Source: Thiosocius sp963753845 (GTDB lineage: Bacteria > Pseudomonadota > Gammaproteobacteria > Chromatiales > Chromatiaceae). From it: DNA of 64,000 nucleotides. Below the pieces are notes generated by a model. It was not told the origin of the DNA. It did no database searches and was given only the letters and a program-made list of their open reading frames with translations. Made by a program: the position numbers and the translations under genes. Below are positions 28,050-37,329 of the stretch, one piece after another; positions within the stretch are counted from its first letter, which is position 1; every line of letters begins with the position of its first letter. The DNA lies in assembly GCA_963753845.1 (NCBI GenBank), contig CAVWEI010000010.1, forward strand, positions 1 to 64,000. The letters are read 5' to 3'.

Positions 28050-28620
28050 TAAGCCAGTTCGGATATCGGCGCGACGCCGTATGTGCGCCACCGCGCCGAG
28101 CGCACCCTCCCTTACCAACTCGTCGGGGAATACTATCCCGCGTTCAAGGCGCACTTGGCGGCGCAGGGCACGGACCTGCCGGGTTATGTGCAGCAGGAGT
28201 TCGACGATTACCTCAAGTGCGGGCGTCTCGGGCACGGGTTTTTGCGGGACCGCTGCGAAACCTGTCATGCCGAGAACCTGATGGCGTTCAGCGTTAAGAA
28301 TGGTGGCTTTTACCCCGGGCATCCTGCCCACCGCCTCATCGGTGGCAGCCTTCGGCTGTTCAAGATCGCCCCCGGCTATTTTGTGTCCCGAGCTGCAGCG
28401 CCCGGCGCATGGCCGAGAGCGCCGCACGGCTGATGGGTGAAGTATTTCCCGAGCAGTCAGTGCGCCATTGGGTGTTGAGCATCCCGTACCCGCTGCGTTT
28501 CCTGTTCGCGAGTCGCCCTGCTGTCATAGGCCGGGTGCTCGCATCGTCTATCGTTGCATCGCGGCGCACTTGATTAACACGGCGGGTCTTACCCGTAAGA
28601 CAGGCCCAACCAGGGAACTA
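28050..28620 (+). pseudogene. IS91-family transposase, N-terminal fragment with insert and frameshift
   Basis: Reading gives YVRHRAERTLPYQLVGEYYP, DDYLKCGRLGHGFLRDRCE and NLMAFSVKNGGFYPG, then about 80 foreign bases (28317-28395), then CSARRMAESAARLMGEV-like text and VRHWVLSIPYPLRFLFASRP. A frameshift near 28540 restores IVYRCIAAHLINTAG before the match ends. This is the zinc-binding N-terminus of IS91 transposases (RCETCH, PSC). Confidence 0.7.
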
Positions 28621-28756
28621 TTGCTAGATGCTGCTGTAATCGAAAACTCTAACGTCCGTTTCGAAGCAGCAAGTTAGCGATTCCACCGCGGAAATATTTT
28701 CTGCAACGTTTCGATTTCAGTCATCCACCCGGACCCCTATAAAGCATGTTTTTCTG

Positions 28757-28776
28757 CCCCGGTCGCATTGCCGGGG
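28757..28776 (+). terminator. Hairpin immediately before the group II intron
   Basis: CCCCGG (28757-28762), an 8-base loop and CCGGGG (28771-28776) form a perfect 6-bp GC stem. It ends 14 bases before the intron 5' boundary. Bacterial class C group II introns home to such terminator-like hairpins; no T-run is present, so it may serve as target rather than terminator. Confidence 0.5.
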
Positions 28777-28790
28777 AATGACCGGTCAGT

Positions 28791-29745
28791 GTGTGCGCCG
28801 TGCTAAGGCGGCGTTTCCCAGCGGGTGAGAGTTCCACCCGGCAATTTTGTTCCAGCCGGAAGCAATCGGAGCAGTTGTGGAGGTAACGAAGTGGCTGAAG
28901 CCTCTGGTGTAGAGGGTCATTAGGTGACTTGGCGAGTGTGCAGGCCGTAACGTGAGTGAACGCTGAGCAAGCCTCGAAAAGGTCGTTGCACAGGCCGACC
29001 CGGTCACACTTTCGGGGAAGGCTGACATGGCTGGGGGGAATGAGCGAGATAGCACCCCCAGTCGCTGTGCCGGGGTAATGGCGACGGCATGTGCACAAGA
29101 GGGAGACGCACGCAACACGGGAAGCCCCATGGCGTGGTGCAGGAACACCAACCGGACGCCCGTGAGGGACAGGCCGGGCGCCTTGGGGTGGCGGAGAGGC
29201 CCGTATTACTGAAGAAGCCGGGTAATGCTGGTGGAGGGAAGGGGCCTTGGTTCAAGACAAACGCAGGACGTAGGAAAGGACAGGAGATTGGGCAACCTAT
29301 CAACTCCAAAACGTGTTCAGAAACTGCAGAAGGCGTTATACGCGAAAGCGAAGGCAGAGCCCGACTTCCGCTTCTACGCGCTATGGGACAAGATTTACCG
29401 GGAAGATCTCCTGGCGCATGCCTATGCCCAGTGCCGCTCGAATAAGGAGGCACCGGGGGTGGACCGGCAGGACTTTGCGGACGTCGAGGCGTACGTGCGA
29501 GGACGGTGGCTGGGTGAACTGGCACTTGCGCTCAGAGAGGAGACTTACCGACCGGAACCGATCAGACGAGTGTATATTCCCAAGGCCAATTGCAAGCTCA
29601 GGCCACTGGGCATCTCAACCCTGCGGGATCGGGTCTGCATGACAGCAGCGATGCTGGTGCTGGAGCCGATCTTCGAGGCCGATCTTCCATCCGAGCAGTA
29701 CGCCTACCGTCCGGGCCGCAGTGCCCAGCAAGCGGCGTTGTGGTC
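28791..29745 (+). mobile_element. Group II intron, 5' part, truncated by the IS3 element
   Basis: The 5' boundary GTGTGCGCC at 28791 fits the GUGYG consensus. About 490 bases of structured, non-coding RNA domain I-III-like sequence follow (GGTGAGAGTTCCACCCGGC, GAAGTGGCTGAAGCCTCTGG and GGGGGAATGAGCGAGATAGC motifs typical of these introns), and then a reverse transcriptase frame. Domains V and VI are absent because the sequence breaks off at the left end of the IS3 element. Confidence 0.75.
29288..29745 (+). pseudogene. ltrA: Group II intron reverse transcriptase/maturase, truncated
   Basis: The frame opens near TTG 29288 (GNLSTPKRVQKLQKALYAKA) and continues with FRFYALWDKIYREDLLAHAY, EAPGVDRQDF, PIRRVYIPKANCKLRPLGIS and FEADLPSEQYAYRPGRSAQQ. 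These are RT blocks 0-2. The catalytic YADD block, maturase domain and C-terminus are missing because the IS3 element interrupts after residue ~150. Not functional. Confidence 0.8.
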
Positions 29746-29798
29746 TGATCTGACCGGACACTTCGCTAAGGTGGTGAAACTACCGAGCAAGGTGAAAT

Positions 29799-30089
29799 AT
29801 GGCAACAGAGAGAATACGACGCAGGTTTACGCCTGAGTTCAAGAAGGACGCGGTGGCGCTGGTTACTGAGCAGGGCTACACCATCGTCAAGGCGTCACAG
29901 GCCGTTGACATCGGCGGGAATAATCTGCGGCGCTGGAAGAAGGAGCTGGAGCGGGTAGCCGGCGGAGAGCGCCTGAACGCCGGTGAGCAAGCGGAGTTAG
30001 CGCGCCTGCGGCGGCAAAACAAAGAGCTGCGCATGGAGAAAGAAATTCTAAAAAAGGTCAGCGCCTTCTTTGCGAAAGAAATGAAGTGA
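29799..30089 (+). CDS. IS3-family transposase OrfA
   Basis: A 96-aa protein: helix-turn-helix text RRRFTPEFKKDAVALVTEQG, VKASQAVDIGGNNLRRWKKE, then a leucine-zipper-like RLRRQNKELRMEKEILKKV and AFFAKEMK. Full length. It overlaps OrfB by four bases, where programmed frameshifting or coupling normally makes the OrfAB fusion. Confidence 0.88.
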   Translation: MATERIRRRFTPEFKKDAVALVTEQGYTIVKASQAVDIGGNNLRRWKKELERVAGGERLNAGEQAELARLRRQNKELRMEKEILKKVSAFFAKEMK

Positions 30090-30923
30090 AGTACGGCTTC
30101 ATCAAAGTGCAGCAGGTCGACTACCGGGTCACGACGCTGTGCCGTGATGCAGGTAGGCAAAAGTGCCTATTACGCCTGGCGCAGCCGTGGTGGCCAAGTT
30201 ATCGACAGCGAGACATGGCACCTGTGCCATCGGATGAAGACACTGTTTGCGGAGTCCCGACAGAGCTTGGGCAGCCGCCAGATGATGAAGCAACTGCGCA
30301 AAGAAGGCTTTGAGATTGGGCGCTACCGGGTACGTAAGCCGATGAAAAAGCTGGGCCTGGTGGTAAGAGGGAAGAAGCGGTTCGTGCTGACGACCGACAG
30401 CGGACATGGCCTGCCGGTGGCCGAGAATCTGCTCAATCGGGACTTCGCACCGGCTGAGAAGGATCGTGTGTGGACGACCGACATCACGTACATCTGGACA
30501 CTTGAGGGCTGGGTGTACCTGGCCGTGGTGCTTGACCTGCATTCACGTCGAATCGTGGGTTGGCATCTGGACCGGCAGATGGCGACGGCGCTGGTGACCA
30601 GGGCTTTGATGATGGCGGTGAATCTGAAAAATCCGCCACCGGGCCTGCTTCATCATGCGGATCGCGGCAGCCAGTATGCCAGCAAGGCATATCGGGAACT
30701 GCTGGGTCAGCATGGGATGGTGTGCTCGATGAGTCGCAAGGGAAACTGCTGGGACAATGCCCCGACTGAGCGTTTCTTCAGCAGCCTCAAGCGCGAATGG
30801 TTGACCGGGAACGTGTACGCGACAAGAGAGCTTGCAGTGGCAGATGTGCGGTCGTATATCGCGTATTACAACTCACGCCGGCTGCATACGATGCTGGGTG
30901 ATGTCACGCCCATCGAGTTTTAG
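30086..30923 (+). pseudogene. IS3-family transposase OrfB, frameshifted near its start
   Basis: MKYGFIKVQQVDYRVTTLCR is in frame with the ATG at 30086, but the rest (MQVGKSAYYAWRSRGGQV onward) is in the next frame, so a two-base loss or one-base gain lies near 30144. The downstream part is complete, with DRVWTTDITYIW (Asp), LLHHADRGSQYASKAY (Asp) and NAPTERFFSSLKREW (Glu), ending at 30923. A GTG at 30144 could restart the protein lacking about 20 residues. Confidence 0.75.
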
Positions 30924-31060
30924 AAAAGTGCTTAGCTGGGTGTCCGGTTGGGCTTGACCACAACATTCGTCTTTTCCGGCGATCTAGAAACAAGAGAGAG
31001 ATAAGGGTCGGACTGCAATTCTTCTAGCAGCAACTTCGAATGTGCATTGCAAGGGGGGGC

Positions 31061-31252
31061 AAGGCATTGCCACGGCAGCCAATATATGACCTTCCAGGTT
31101 ACGCCCAGCATGTGATTCAGCGTTGTAATAACCGTCAGGCGGCATTCTTTCATATGCCGAACTACGGCCGCTATCTGGAGGATCTGCCCGAGGTGGCCGA
31201 AACAACGGGCTGCCTGGTCCATGCTTACGTGTCGATGACCAATCAAGTCAAT
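31061..31252 (+). pseudogene. REP-associated tyrosine transposase (RAYT), N-terminal fragment
   Basis: The frame reads LPRQPIYDLPGYAQHVIQRC, NNRQAAFFHMPNYGRYLEDL and CLVHAYVSMTNQVN, matching the Y1_Tnp N-terminus (normally RGNNR and MTNHVH). The HUH histidines are altered here (MTNQVN), and the C-terminal two thirds are missing. RAYTs act on palindromic REP elements; a 40-base palindromic repeat lies 80 bases downstream. Confidence 0.65.
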
Positions 31253-31329
31253 GCGCAACGCCGGCCCCCGCCTTGCCAGCGGTAGCGGGTCTAGGTCAGG
31301 CAAAATCACTCGCCGAGCTTATGTCCGCA

Positions 31330-31369
31330 GCATGAAGCTGCCGACCGCGGGCTGCTTAGCGATCGGCAG
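31330..31369 (+). repeat. 40-base palindromic dispersed repeat, copy 1
   Basis: It begins GCATGAAGCTGCCG and ends CGGCAG, so its ends can pair. It has the same length and outer sequence as copies at 61042-61081 and 63556-63595. The surrounding 31253-31786 otherwise shows no gene. Confidence 0.65.
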
Positions 31370-31786
31370 GTGATGGCAGCTGATTCCAGCCAGTCAGCAA
31401 GTTCTCTATATCATCACTCTGCCTCTAGGAGCGCGGTTTTTGCGAGATGTAGGCGGTGTTCTGGTGAACGCACCTACTTTCGGTCCACGTTGTCCCGATA
31501 CAGCTCCTCCTTGCGCCGGGTCGAAATCCTCGGTGGTGAGCTGGTCGAGCTGAGGTAAAGCTTCCCGACTTTGGCCTGGCGTAGTTGGTTCACTTTCTAC
31601 CCCCTTTCCTAAACCTTGGCGGCTGTGAAGACTCAATGGCCAAATGGACTTCGCGAATTAGTCGAGAAGGGACTCGCACCCGCCGCTCTTCTCGCTGCGC
31701 TTGGCGGGAGGCTTAGGTGTCGTCCGCGCCTCGCATTCCAGTCCGTCGCGCAAGCCGACCGTTACTTGGCTAGCTGCATGGGCTGT
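31370..31786 (+). other. Intergenic region, nothing recognised
   Basis: Short frames on both strands lack family-like text. Confidence 0.4.
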
Positions 31787-32146
31787 TCATAGTAGGTGCT
31801 TGCCGTCAAACACTTCGACATCCAGGGCGAAGGTGTCTACGCCCTCAAGACAGCCAAGGTTTACCCTGTAGTGCCCCGGTCTGCGCGCGGTTTCGTGGAA
31901 CGGGTAAATCCCACAACGCTTGCAGAAGAAGTGTTTCGCGGTCTTGGCGCCGAATTGGTATAGACCCAATGCGTCCTCGTTGGCATCGACCTGAAGTGCT
32001 TCTTCAGGGACGAACTCTGTGGACATCAGGGCGCCTTTACGCGAGCAGATCGAGCAGGTGCAGCGCAGCCCCTTCGTGATCTCTTCCCCGTCAAAGGCGA
32101 ATTTCACAGCACCGCAATGGCAGCTGCCCGTGTGGCGAGTAGTCAT
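31787..32146 (-). CDS. GFA-family protein (formaldehyde-activating-like zinc protein)
   Basis: A 119-aa protein. Zinc ligands appear in GSCHCGAVKF, RCTCSICSRKGAL and FFCKRCGIYPFHE, the three cysteine blocks of the CENP-V/GFA fold. It belongs to the glutathione-dependent formaldehyde-activating family by sequence only; the activity of most such short homologs is unproven. Full length, isolated. Confidence 0.82.
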   Translation of the reverse strand: MTTRHTGSCHCGAVKFAFDGEEITKGLRCTCSICSRKGALMSTEFVPEEALQVDANEDALGLYQFGAKTAKHFFCKRCGIYPFHETARRPGHYRVNLGCLEGVDTFALDVEVFDGKHLL

Positions 32147-32664
32147 TGATGAATTTCCTCCGGAAGGCCCAGGCGTTTAAAGTCTAGCCAGAGAATCCAG
32201 AAGCGATACTGTCGTCCCGCAGACCTGACTTCAACGGCGTCCCGTGGTTTCATCGAGAACGCGTTTAAACCACGCGAAAGCGGAAAGCGCCTACAAAAAG
32301 ATCAACTACCGACCCGAACGGGTTTCAGGTAGCCTGCTCTGCCGGGCGAACGGGCGCGCCGCATAGCTCGCCCCTTTCGTCTCCAATCAACACATAGCAG
32401 CCCTCCAGCGAGGACAATGAATGTCTGCTTTCTTGTTCCAGAGGTACGGTGCGAGCTTGGGAATTTGTGAGCGTGCCGAGCAACCATGCTAAGAAATGGC
32501 GCAGCGTCACCCTGCCTCAGTGTCCTGAGGCCCCTGATGCTCGACCATGTTCGCCCCGCGGGGGTTTCGTGCGATGTGGCAACGGCAGCCCAAGACATCG
32601 CTTCCATTTGCCTGGACCTTGGGCATTTTGCTGGCAGCGTGACCGAGCGTTCTTCCTGATGTTC
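32147..32664 (-). other. Intergenic region with one weak small frame
   Basis: A 61-aa - strand frame (32325-32510) starts MTLRHFLAWLLGTLTNSQ and ends APVRPAEQAT. It might be a small exported protein but has no recognised relatives. Nothing else is seen. Confidence 0.3.
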
Positions 32665-33792
32665 TTATTCGGGCGCTTGCTGAACTATTGGTGGCGTCTT
32701 TTTCTGCGCTATGCCCTGTCCCTTGCCTTTTTTGCAGTCGGGGTCGGCACCGCGGCGGCAATCCGGGTTGCAGTAGCCGTCTGCACTGCAGTCAGGTTCG
32801 GTGAGGGCGTCGTAGATCGTGGGCCAGATGAGGTTGGCCAAGTACGCTTGACCGCTGCGGGAGGGGTGGAAGCAATCGAGCCCGCTCACCTCGTCCACCG
32901 CATAAGGGTGATCGTAGACGCCATCGGCCAACAGCACGCGAACGCCGTTGCGATCTGTGTACTCCCGCGCCTTGCGCGCCAGAAGATCGTTGAGTTGCCG
33001 ATTGAACTCGGCCGCCGCCTCACGCGTCTCTTCTGTAGAGGCGCTGTTCAGCACATTCGCGCAGGGAAACTGGTCGTCGAAGACATCCTCAGACAGCCAC
33101 TCGAGCAAATCTGCCAGCCAGTCCTCGGTGAGGTCCCGGAACTCCGATACGTTGTCGCACAACCAATCCCCATATAGATCCTCGCAGACGTCCATGACCG
33201 CGGCGTCACTCAGAGCGTCGTAGTCAAGGTCCCAAAGTGCTTGGCAGGAGTTGAACAGAAAATGGGGCTGGAAGCGCATGATTTCGCGCAGCCGCAGGAC
33301 GTCTGGAACTTCCGCCACCACCACATGGCCGCCACTTGGCAGGGTGTCAGTGAGATAAGTCAGGGTTTGGTCAATGTGCATCTCGACCGCGTCCAGGCTT
33401 GGGGGTGGTTCACCAAGGCGCTGGCACACATCGTTGCCGCCGAGCTCGATGACCACCAGCGAAACGCCTGGTACGGCCATCAGCTCCTGTGCTTGGGGTA
33501 AGGCGTCATCCCACGCCGCACCATTGTAGGCGGCAGTCCTCGCGCCGAGGAATCCAAACGGCAGCAGACGGCTCCTTACGGACCAGAACTGGTCGCCAGT
33601 GACGAAGCTCTGGTCCCAATCTTCACTCATGTTCTCTACGCACTCGACGGCGTCGTCGCAAAGGTCGTCGGCGTTCATCGCAGTACTGATGCTGTCGCCG
33701 ATTGCCCCCAGCTCTTCACCCTGCCCAACCCCCGTGGCAAGTATGAACAACAGCGTGAACGTCGTGCGGGCCAGCAATTGCCAGATCGTCAT
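32665..33792 (-). CDS. Secreted SGNH/GDSL hydrolase
   Basis: A 375-aa protein. The start at 33792 is chosen because MTIWQLLARTTFTLLFILAT forms a clean signal peptide; the longer frame to 33834 would bury it. Block I is GAIGDSIS (nucleophile Ser), block III is IELGGNDVC (oxyanion Asn), and block V is LDCFHPSRSG (Asp-x-x-His). It is Cys-rich, with a C-terminal DCSADGYCNPDCRRGADPDC segment, which suggests disulfides after export. Likely a lipase, esterase or carbohydrate esterase of the envelope or medium. Confidence 0.82.
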   Translation of the reverse strand: MTIWQLLARTTFTLLFILATGVGQGEELGAIGDSISTAMNADDLCDDAVECVENMSEDWDQSFVTGDQFWSVRSRLLPFGFLGARTAAYNGAAWDDALPQAQELMAVPGVSLVVIELGGNDVCQRLGEPPPSLDAVEMHIDQTLTYLTDTLPSGGHVVVAEVPDVLRLREIMRFQPHFLFNSCQALWDLDYDALSDAAVMDVCEDLYGDWLCDNVSEFRDLTEDWLADLLEWLSEDVFDDQFPCANVLNSASTEETREAAAEFNRQLNDLLARKAREYTDRNGVRVLLADGVYDHPYAVDEVSGLDCFHPSRSGQAYLANLIWPTIYDALTEPDCSADGYCNPDCRRGADPDCKKGKGQGIAQKKTPPIVQQAPE

Positions 33793-34284
33793 TTCTGTCT
33801 CCACTAAGCGCCTGGGGCTTGCGCTTACCGCCAACGTAAAACCGCCCCCACTTTGCCACAGGCCGGCTGCTGGGCATTTCTTTGCGGTGCCGTGTCATTC
33901 CGGAGGCGGAGTTTGAACATCCTGGCGAGCAGATAAAGCAACTACCACCCCGCAGTCCCCAGATGCCACTTCAGTAACACGCCCTTTTCAGGGAAACTTG
34001 TAGAAGCCTTGATTACTGCATAACGCTACCCAACGTCCCCGTCACTGCGAATTGTCAAAACCGGTGAGCAAAACGCAGGATGTTAATCTGGGATCAAAAT
34101 CCCGGCGCAATCGTCTACGCGAAGCCCGAAAGCACAGACATTCAGGCAGCGGCTCCGAAGCGTCCGGAAACCGGCCGAATTCACCCCTAACGTGATCAAC
34201 GCCGAACGTCTGTTCCTGGCTGGCTCCGGCCATTGGCCGGGCCATTGCCGTGAAGCATCCTGACAGTCGATCTCTCCGAACCGG
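33793..34284 (+). other. Intergenic region upstream of the recombinase
   Basis: No gene is recognised. The right end runs into the palindromic repeat at 34285-34316. Confidence 0.4.
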
Positions 34285-34316
34285 GAATGTCTCTTGTTGG
34301 CCGGTTGCACGCATCC
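34285..34316 (+). repeat. Left flanking repeat of the recombinase gene
   Basis: GAATGTCTCTTGTT (34285-34298) is followed by TTGGCCGGTTGCACGCATCC (34297-34316). The latter is repeated as a perfect 20-base inverted copy at 35075-35094. The GAAYGTCTCTTGT part recurs at 60947 and 61027. Confidence 0.75.
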
Positions 34317-34391
34317 AAAATCGCGCCACATAGCCGCCATTCGCGACTCCCTAAAACAATCAGACTCCGATCAACCACGAAGGAGTCTGAC

Positions 34392-35006
34392 ATGGATACC
34401 AATCACACACGGGAATCCTGGAACAAAGACAAGCTGGTCGGCCAAAAGCCACCACTCAAGCCAAAGGACATCTGGGCCATTCGAATCCATCTCCACAATG
34501 AACACCAGATCCGCGATCTGGCCATGTTCAACCTGGCAATCGACAGCAAGCTACGTGGCTGCGATCTGGTAAACCTGCGGGTTCGGGATGTGATGCACGC
34601 CGACCAGATAATGCCCCGAGCGATGGTCGTGCAGCGGAAGACCCAACAACCGGTACAATTCGAATTGACCGAGCCGACGAGGTCCGCGGTTTCTGCTTGG
34701 ATTGAAAATGCGAATTTGAAGGCGGAGCAGTATCTGTTCCCCAGTCGTCAGGCGAGATCGCCTCATATTTCTACTCGCCAGTATGCCCGGATCGTACACC
34801 AGTGGGTTGCCGCCATCGGAGTCGATTCGACGGTCTATGGCACGCACAGCGTGCGGCGCACCAAGGCGACATTGATCTACAAGCGAACCAAGAACCTAAG
34901 GGCCGTCCAACTTCTGCTTGGCCATACCAAATTGGAAAGCACCGTTCGATACCTTGGGATCGAAGTCGATGACGCACTGGAGATTTCAGAGCAGACTGAG
35001 ACCTAG
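34392..35006 (+). CDS. Small tyrosine recombinase (site-specific integrase)
   Basis: A 204-aa protein after GAAGGAG and ATG 34392. It contains only the catalytic domain: SKLRGCDLVNLRV (first Arg), GTHSVRRTKATL (His-x-x-Arg-Arg), QLLLGHTKLESTVRYLGIEV (His and the nucleophile Tyr). It lacks an N-terminal arm or core-binding domain, like FimB-type invertases and XerD-like single-domain proteins. It sits alone between two arms of a perfect 20-base inverted repeat, so it may move or invert its own segment. A second, broken copy lies at 63180. Confidence 0.85.
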   Translation: MDTNHTRESWNKDKLVGQKPPLKPKDIWAIRIHLHNEHQIRDLAMFNLAIDSKLRGCDLVNLRVRDVMHADQIMPRAMVVQRKTQQPVQFELTEPTRSAVSAWIENANLKAEQYLFPSRQARSPHISTRQYARIVHQWVAAIGVDSTVYGTHSVRRTKATLIYKRTKNLRAVQLLLGHTKLESTVRYLGIEVDDALEISEQTET

Positions 35007-35074
35007 CACTGCGAAGATCAGCTGCACGCAGGCGCCACGATGGGCCTCGTGCGGCCGCTTTCAGGCACACAACT

Positions 35075-35094
35075 GGATGCGTGCAACCGGCCAA
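35075..35094 (-). repeat. Right flanking repeat of the recombinase gene
   Basis: This is the exact reverse complement of 34297-34316, 20 of 20 bases. It is followed by TAACGGCCAGTTCC, which mirrors the palindromic repeat family. Confidence 0.75.
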
Positions 35095-35205
35095 TAACGG
35101 CCAGTTCCTTGGTCGGACGATTCGAACGTCGTGCGTATAGAATCTCGATTTCCATCCAATCCGTGTGTGAATCGGTTGTCTGCTTTGTTTGCGGAATCGC
35201 GATAC

Positions 35206-36108
35206 TTACTCTGACGGGCTCGTCGAGGCAATGGCATGCTTCCGTGCGACCCTTCTGATTTGCCATACGGCCAATAGATCAAATGGCGTAATGCGCCCCC
35301 GCCAATAGTAGGCCGGTAACTCGGATGTTTGTTGATAAAGGGTTTCGACATCCGGCGGAACGACTGACTGCGGATGCGTTTCTAGATGACGCAACAGCAT
35401 GGCCAGCTGATAGTCCCGAATCCGGTAACGAACTAGGCGCCGACCATAAACAATCCAGTCTCTCGGCCGGTTCAATGCAAGCGAGTGAAAAGCAAATCCA
35501 GCTTCAGTCGCGAATACGAGTCGCGGACTCGGTTGCATAAGTCCGCTTCTACTTAATAGATTCTTCACCAAGCAAGACAGAAAAAGATCTTCCCCGATTA
35601 ACCCTGCGGGCATACGAATTGCCCGATTTCGCAATTCTGAAACGAACCGCCCCCGCACGGCGTACAGACAACCTGCAAGTCGTCCAAAGGCGACCATGCG
35701 CTGAGACCATCCCACACGGTCCCGCCCTGAAACCGGCAAAGCCCCTGCAGCGTTCGCCCCGGGAGCACTCCGCAGTGCCTTGGCGAGAGCGCGGAAGGAA
35801 TTTGGCGCGACGGTTGTATCGCCGTCAACGAAGAAATGAACGTCTTCTTCCGAGCAGATCTCATGTACATAGTGATTCCATGCACTCGCTTTGTCGGCTA
35901 GCTGCAATCTGACCAACGTTACGTTGGAATGTGTTATTGCATATTCGCTAACAATTCTTTCTGTGGCATCTTGGCTCCCATTGACCAATACATAAATTTG
36001 GCCGCACGATTCTGAATCCTGCGAAACCACACTATCAAGACAATCGGTTATGGTCCTCGCCTCGTTGTGCGCGAAGATCGCAACTGACCATGAGGTTAAG
36101 ATATCCAT
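35206..36108 (-). CDS. Family 2 glycosyltransferase
   Basis: A 300-aa GT-A fold enzyme. It starts MDILTSWSVAIFAHNEARTI with the N-terminal nucleotide-binding strand, followed by CLDSVVSQDSESCGQIYVLV. The metal-binding DxD appears as HFFVDGDTTV. A likely acceptor region GLIGEDLFLSCLVKNLL (the ED pair) follows. It probably adds a sugar to an envelope polysaccharide or a lipid carrier. No partner glycan genes are nearby, so it is an orphan or a leftover of a larger cluster. Confidence 0.85.
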   Translation of the reverse strand: MDILTSWSVAIFAHNEARTITDCLDSVVSQDSESCGQIYVLVNGSQDATERIVSEYAITHSNVTLVRLQLADKASAWNHYVHEICSEEDVHFFVDGDTTVAPNSFRALAKALRSAPGANAAGALPVSGRDRVGWSQRMVAFGRLAGCLYAVRGRFVSELRNRAIRMPAGLIGEDLFLSCLVKNLLSRSGLMQPSPRLVFATEAGFAFHSLALNRPRDWIVYGRRLVRYRIRDYQLAMLLRHLETHPQSVVPPDVETLYQQTSELPAYYWRGRITPFDLLAVWQIRRVARKHAIASTSPSE

Positions 36109-37074
36109 TCGAATTTTGTGAAGTAACCCTTACTGATTCCTGGTGTTTAGGGTACATCAAGCCTGAGGCCTCGCTCAGACAAGGCCTTTAAATTGGACGA
36201 TTTGCGGAGTGGATTCACAAATCCGCTTCCATTTTGCAGATGTTTGGCCCACATCCCAAAGCGGTCATACGTCATATGATGTGTTGCTGGCGTGAGGTAA
36301 TCAGCTGCAACCATCACGCCCAGATCGTTGGATTTCCGCTTGGGGTCGTGTCCGGTCGCTCAGAAAATCAGAGAGCTGCCGTTCAGGGAGATTTCCCGGT
36401 TCATGACCGGTAACCAATCCATAGCGTAAGGCGTCGGACCAATCCTCGAGTGGCTGCTTCGGCCGCGGTGCCGACGACCATGGAACCTTCCTGAGTGTCG
36501 CCTTTGGTATCGGTAGGCTGTCGTTCGCTAAAGACTGGGCCGAATGCCCGCAGTGGGTCGATCGTGATCTGCTCGAAACACAACTGACGGGCGCTCTGGG
36601 CGTGCGCACCCGCAGATGCCGAGCGGTATCTTCTGAGCCTGCAGGCCGACCACCGACTGCGGGGGGATGGGTGCGCGGGGGCCGCCAGCACCGCGATAGG
36701 CAAACGGCGAAAACAGCGTGTCATTCTCCAAGACAAGCTCATTTGCTGCTTTAATCTCCGCGGGTCAATAAGTTACCTAACCGTCGTTTGCCGACCGGTG
36801 AGTTTTGCGGGCTAGCATCAGATGGAGATGTGGCGCTGAGTAGCCGCCTTCAGGTGGCGCCATGAGAGGGGCCGCGTAGCGTCCCCGACAGCCGCTTTGA
36901 GCGGCTCACAAATTGAAAGCCCCCGGCTTTGCCCGGGGATGGTTACCCGAATTGCAAATCCTTGTACCTCGGTGCGACTCCGGGCTCGGTCTCCATCTTT
37001 ACCGATTGCGCTCGAAAAACGGGGGACCGAAAAACCCGGGATAGACCCACGGCTGTCCCCTAATCCCCTCCTAA
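36109..37074 (+). other. About 960 bases without a recognised gene
   Basis: Frames at 36301-36742 on the - strand (for example QITIDPLRAFGPVFSERQPT) look like decayed coding sequence in two frames, but I cannot name them. The 36890-36938 hairpins lie in the right part. Confidence 0.4.
36890..36938 (+). repeat. Two adjacent GC hairpins
   Basis: AGCCGC/GCGGCT (36890-36906, 5-base loop) and CCCCGG/CCGGGG (36921-36938, 6-base loop). They resemble a bacterial interspersed palindromic element downstream of the lipoprotein gene and could also terminate transcription from the right. Confidence 0.5.
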
Positions 37075-37329
37075 TCACTCAGGGGGAATGTAACCGGGGG
37101 CATTTGGTCCGAGGTTGACATCGCCGGTTTCGTAGTCGTCCAGGAACCGATTGTTCGGCACGAAGCCTTGCTGTTCGACATCGGTAACTCGCCCAGAGCC
37201 GTCCACCGCGACAGATTCCTCACCGGTCACCATGCCATCCTGGATATTTTCCTCCTCCACCATATATGGGCCGCTGCAGCCGCCTATCAGCAGGCCGAGC
37301 AGAAAACCGGTCAAGGCCTTGTTGTACAT
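37075..37329 (-). CDS. Small lipoprotein
   Basis: An 84-aa protein with signal MYNKALTGFLLGLLIGGC, where LIGGC is a good lipobox, leaving a 67-aa acidic mature part (VEEENIQDGMVTGEESVAVD, ending NAPGYIPPE). No domain is recognised. Asp absent at position +2 (Ser) favours outer-membrane sorting. Confidence 0.7.
   Translation of the reverse strand: MYNKALTGFLLGLLIGGCSGPYMVEEENIQDGMVTGEESVAVDGSGRVTDVEQQGFVPNNRFLDDYETGDVNLGPNAPGYIPPE

Larger units (their letters stand above)
29746..30957 (+). mobile_element. IS3-family insertion sequence, about 1212 bp
   Basis: The inner parts of the ends are inverted copies: CCGGACACTTCGCTAAG on the left (29754-29770) and CTTAGCTGGGTGTCCGG on the right (30931-30947), with TGA... 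and ...TCA-type outer bases. Two transposase frames overlap by ATGA at 30086. It disrupts the intron reverse transcriptase. Confidence 0.8.

Noticed and set aside
27795..28427. 210-aa - strand frame
   Set aside because: Most of it lies antisense to the IS91 N-terminal fragment; only the last ~50 codons look coding.
32449..33177. 242-aa + strand frame
   Set aside because: It is antisense to the SGNH hydrolase, whose catalytic blocks and signal peptide are clear.
36301..36742. Possible gene on the - strand
   Set aside because: Coding-like text is spread over two frames with no recognisable domain, so only a decayed remnant can be claimed.
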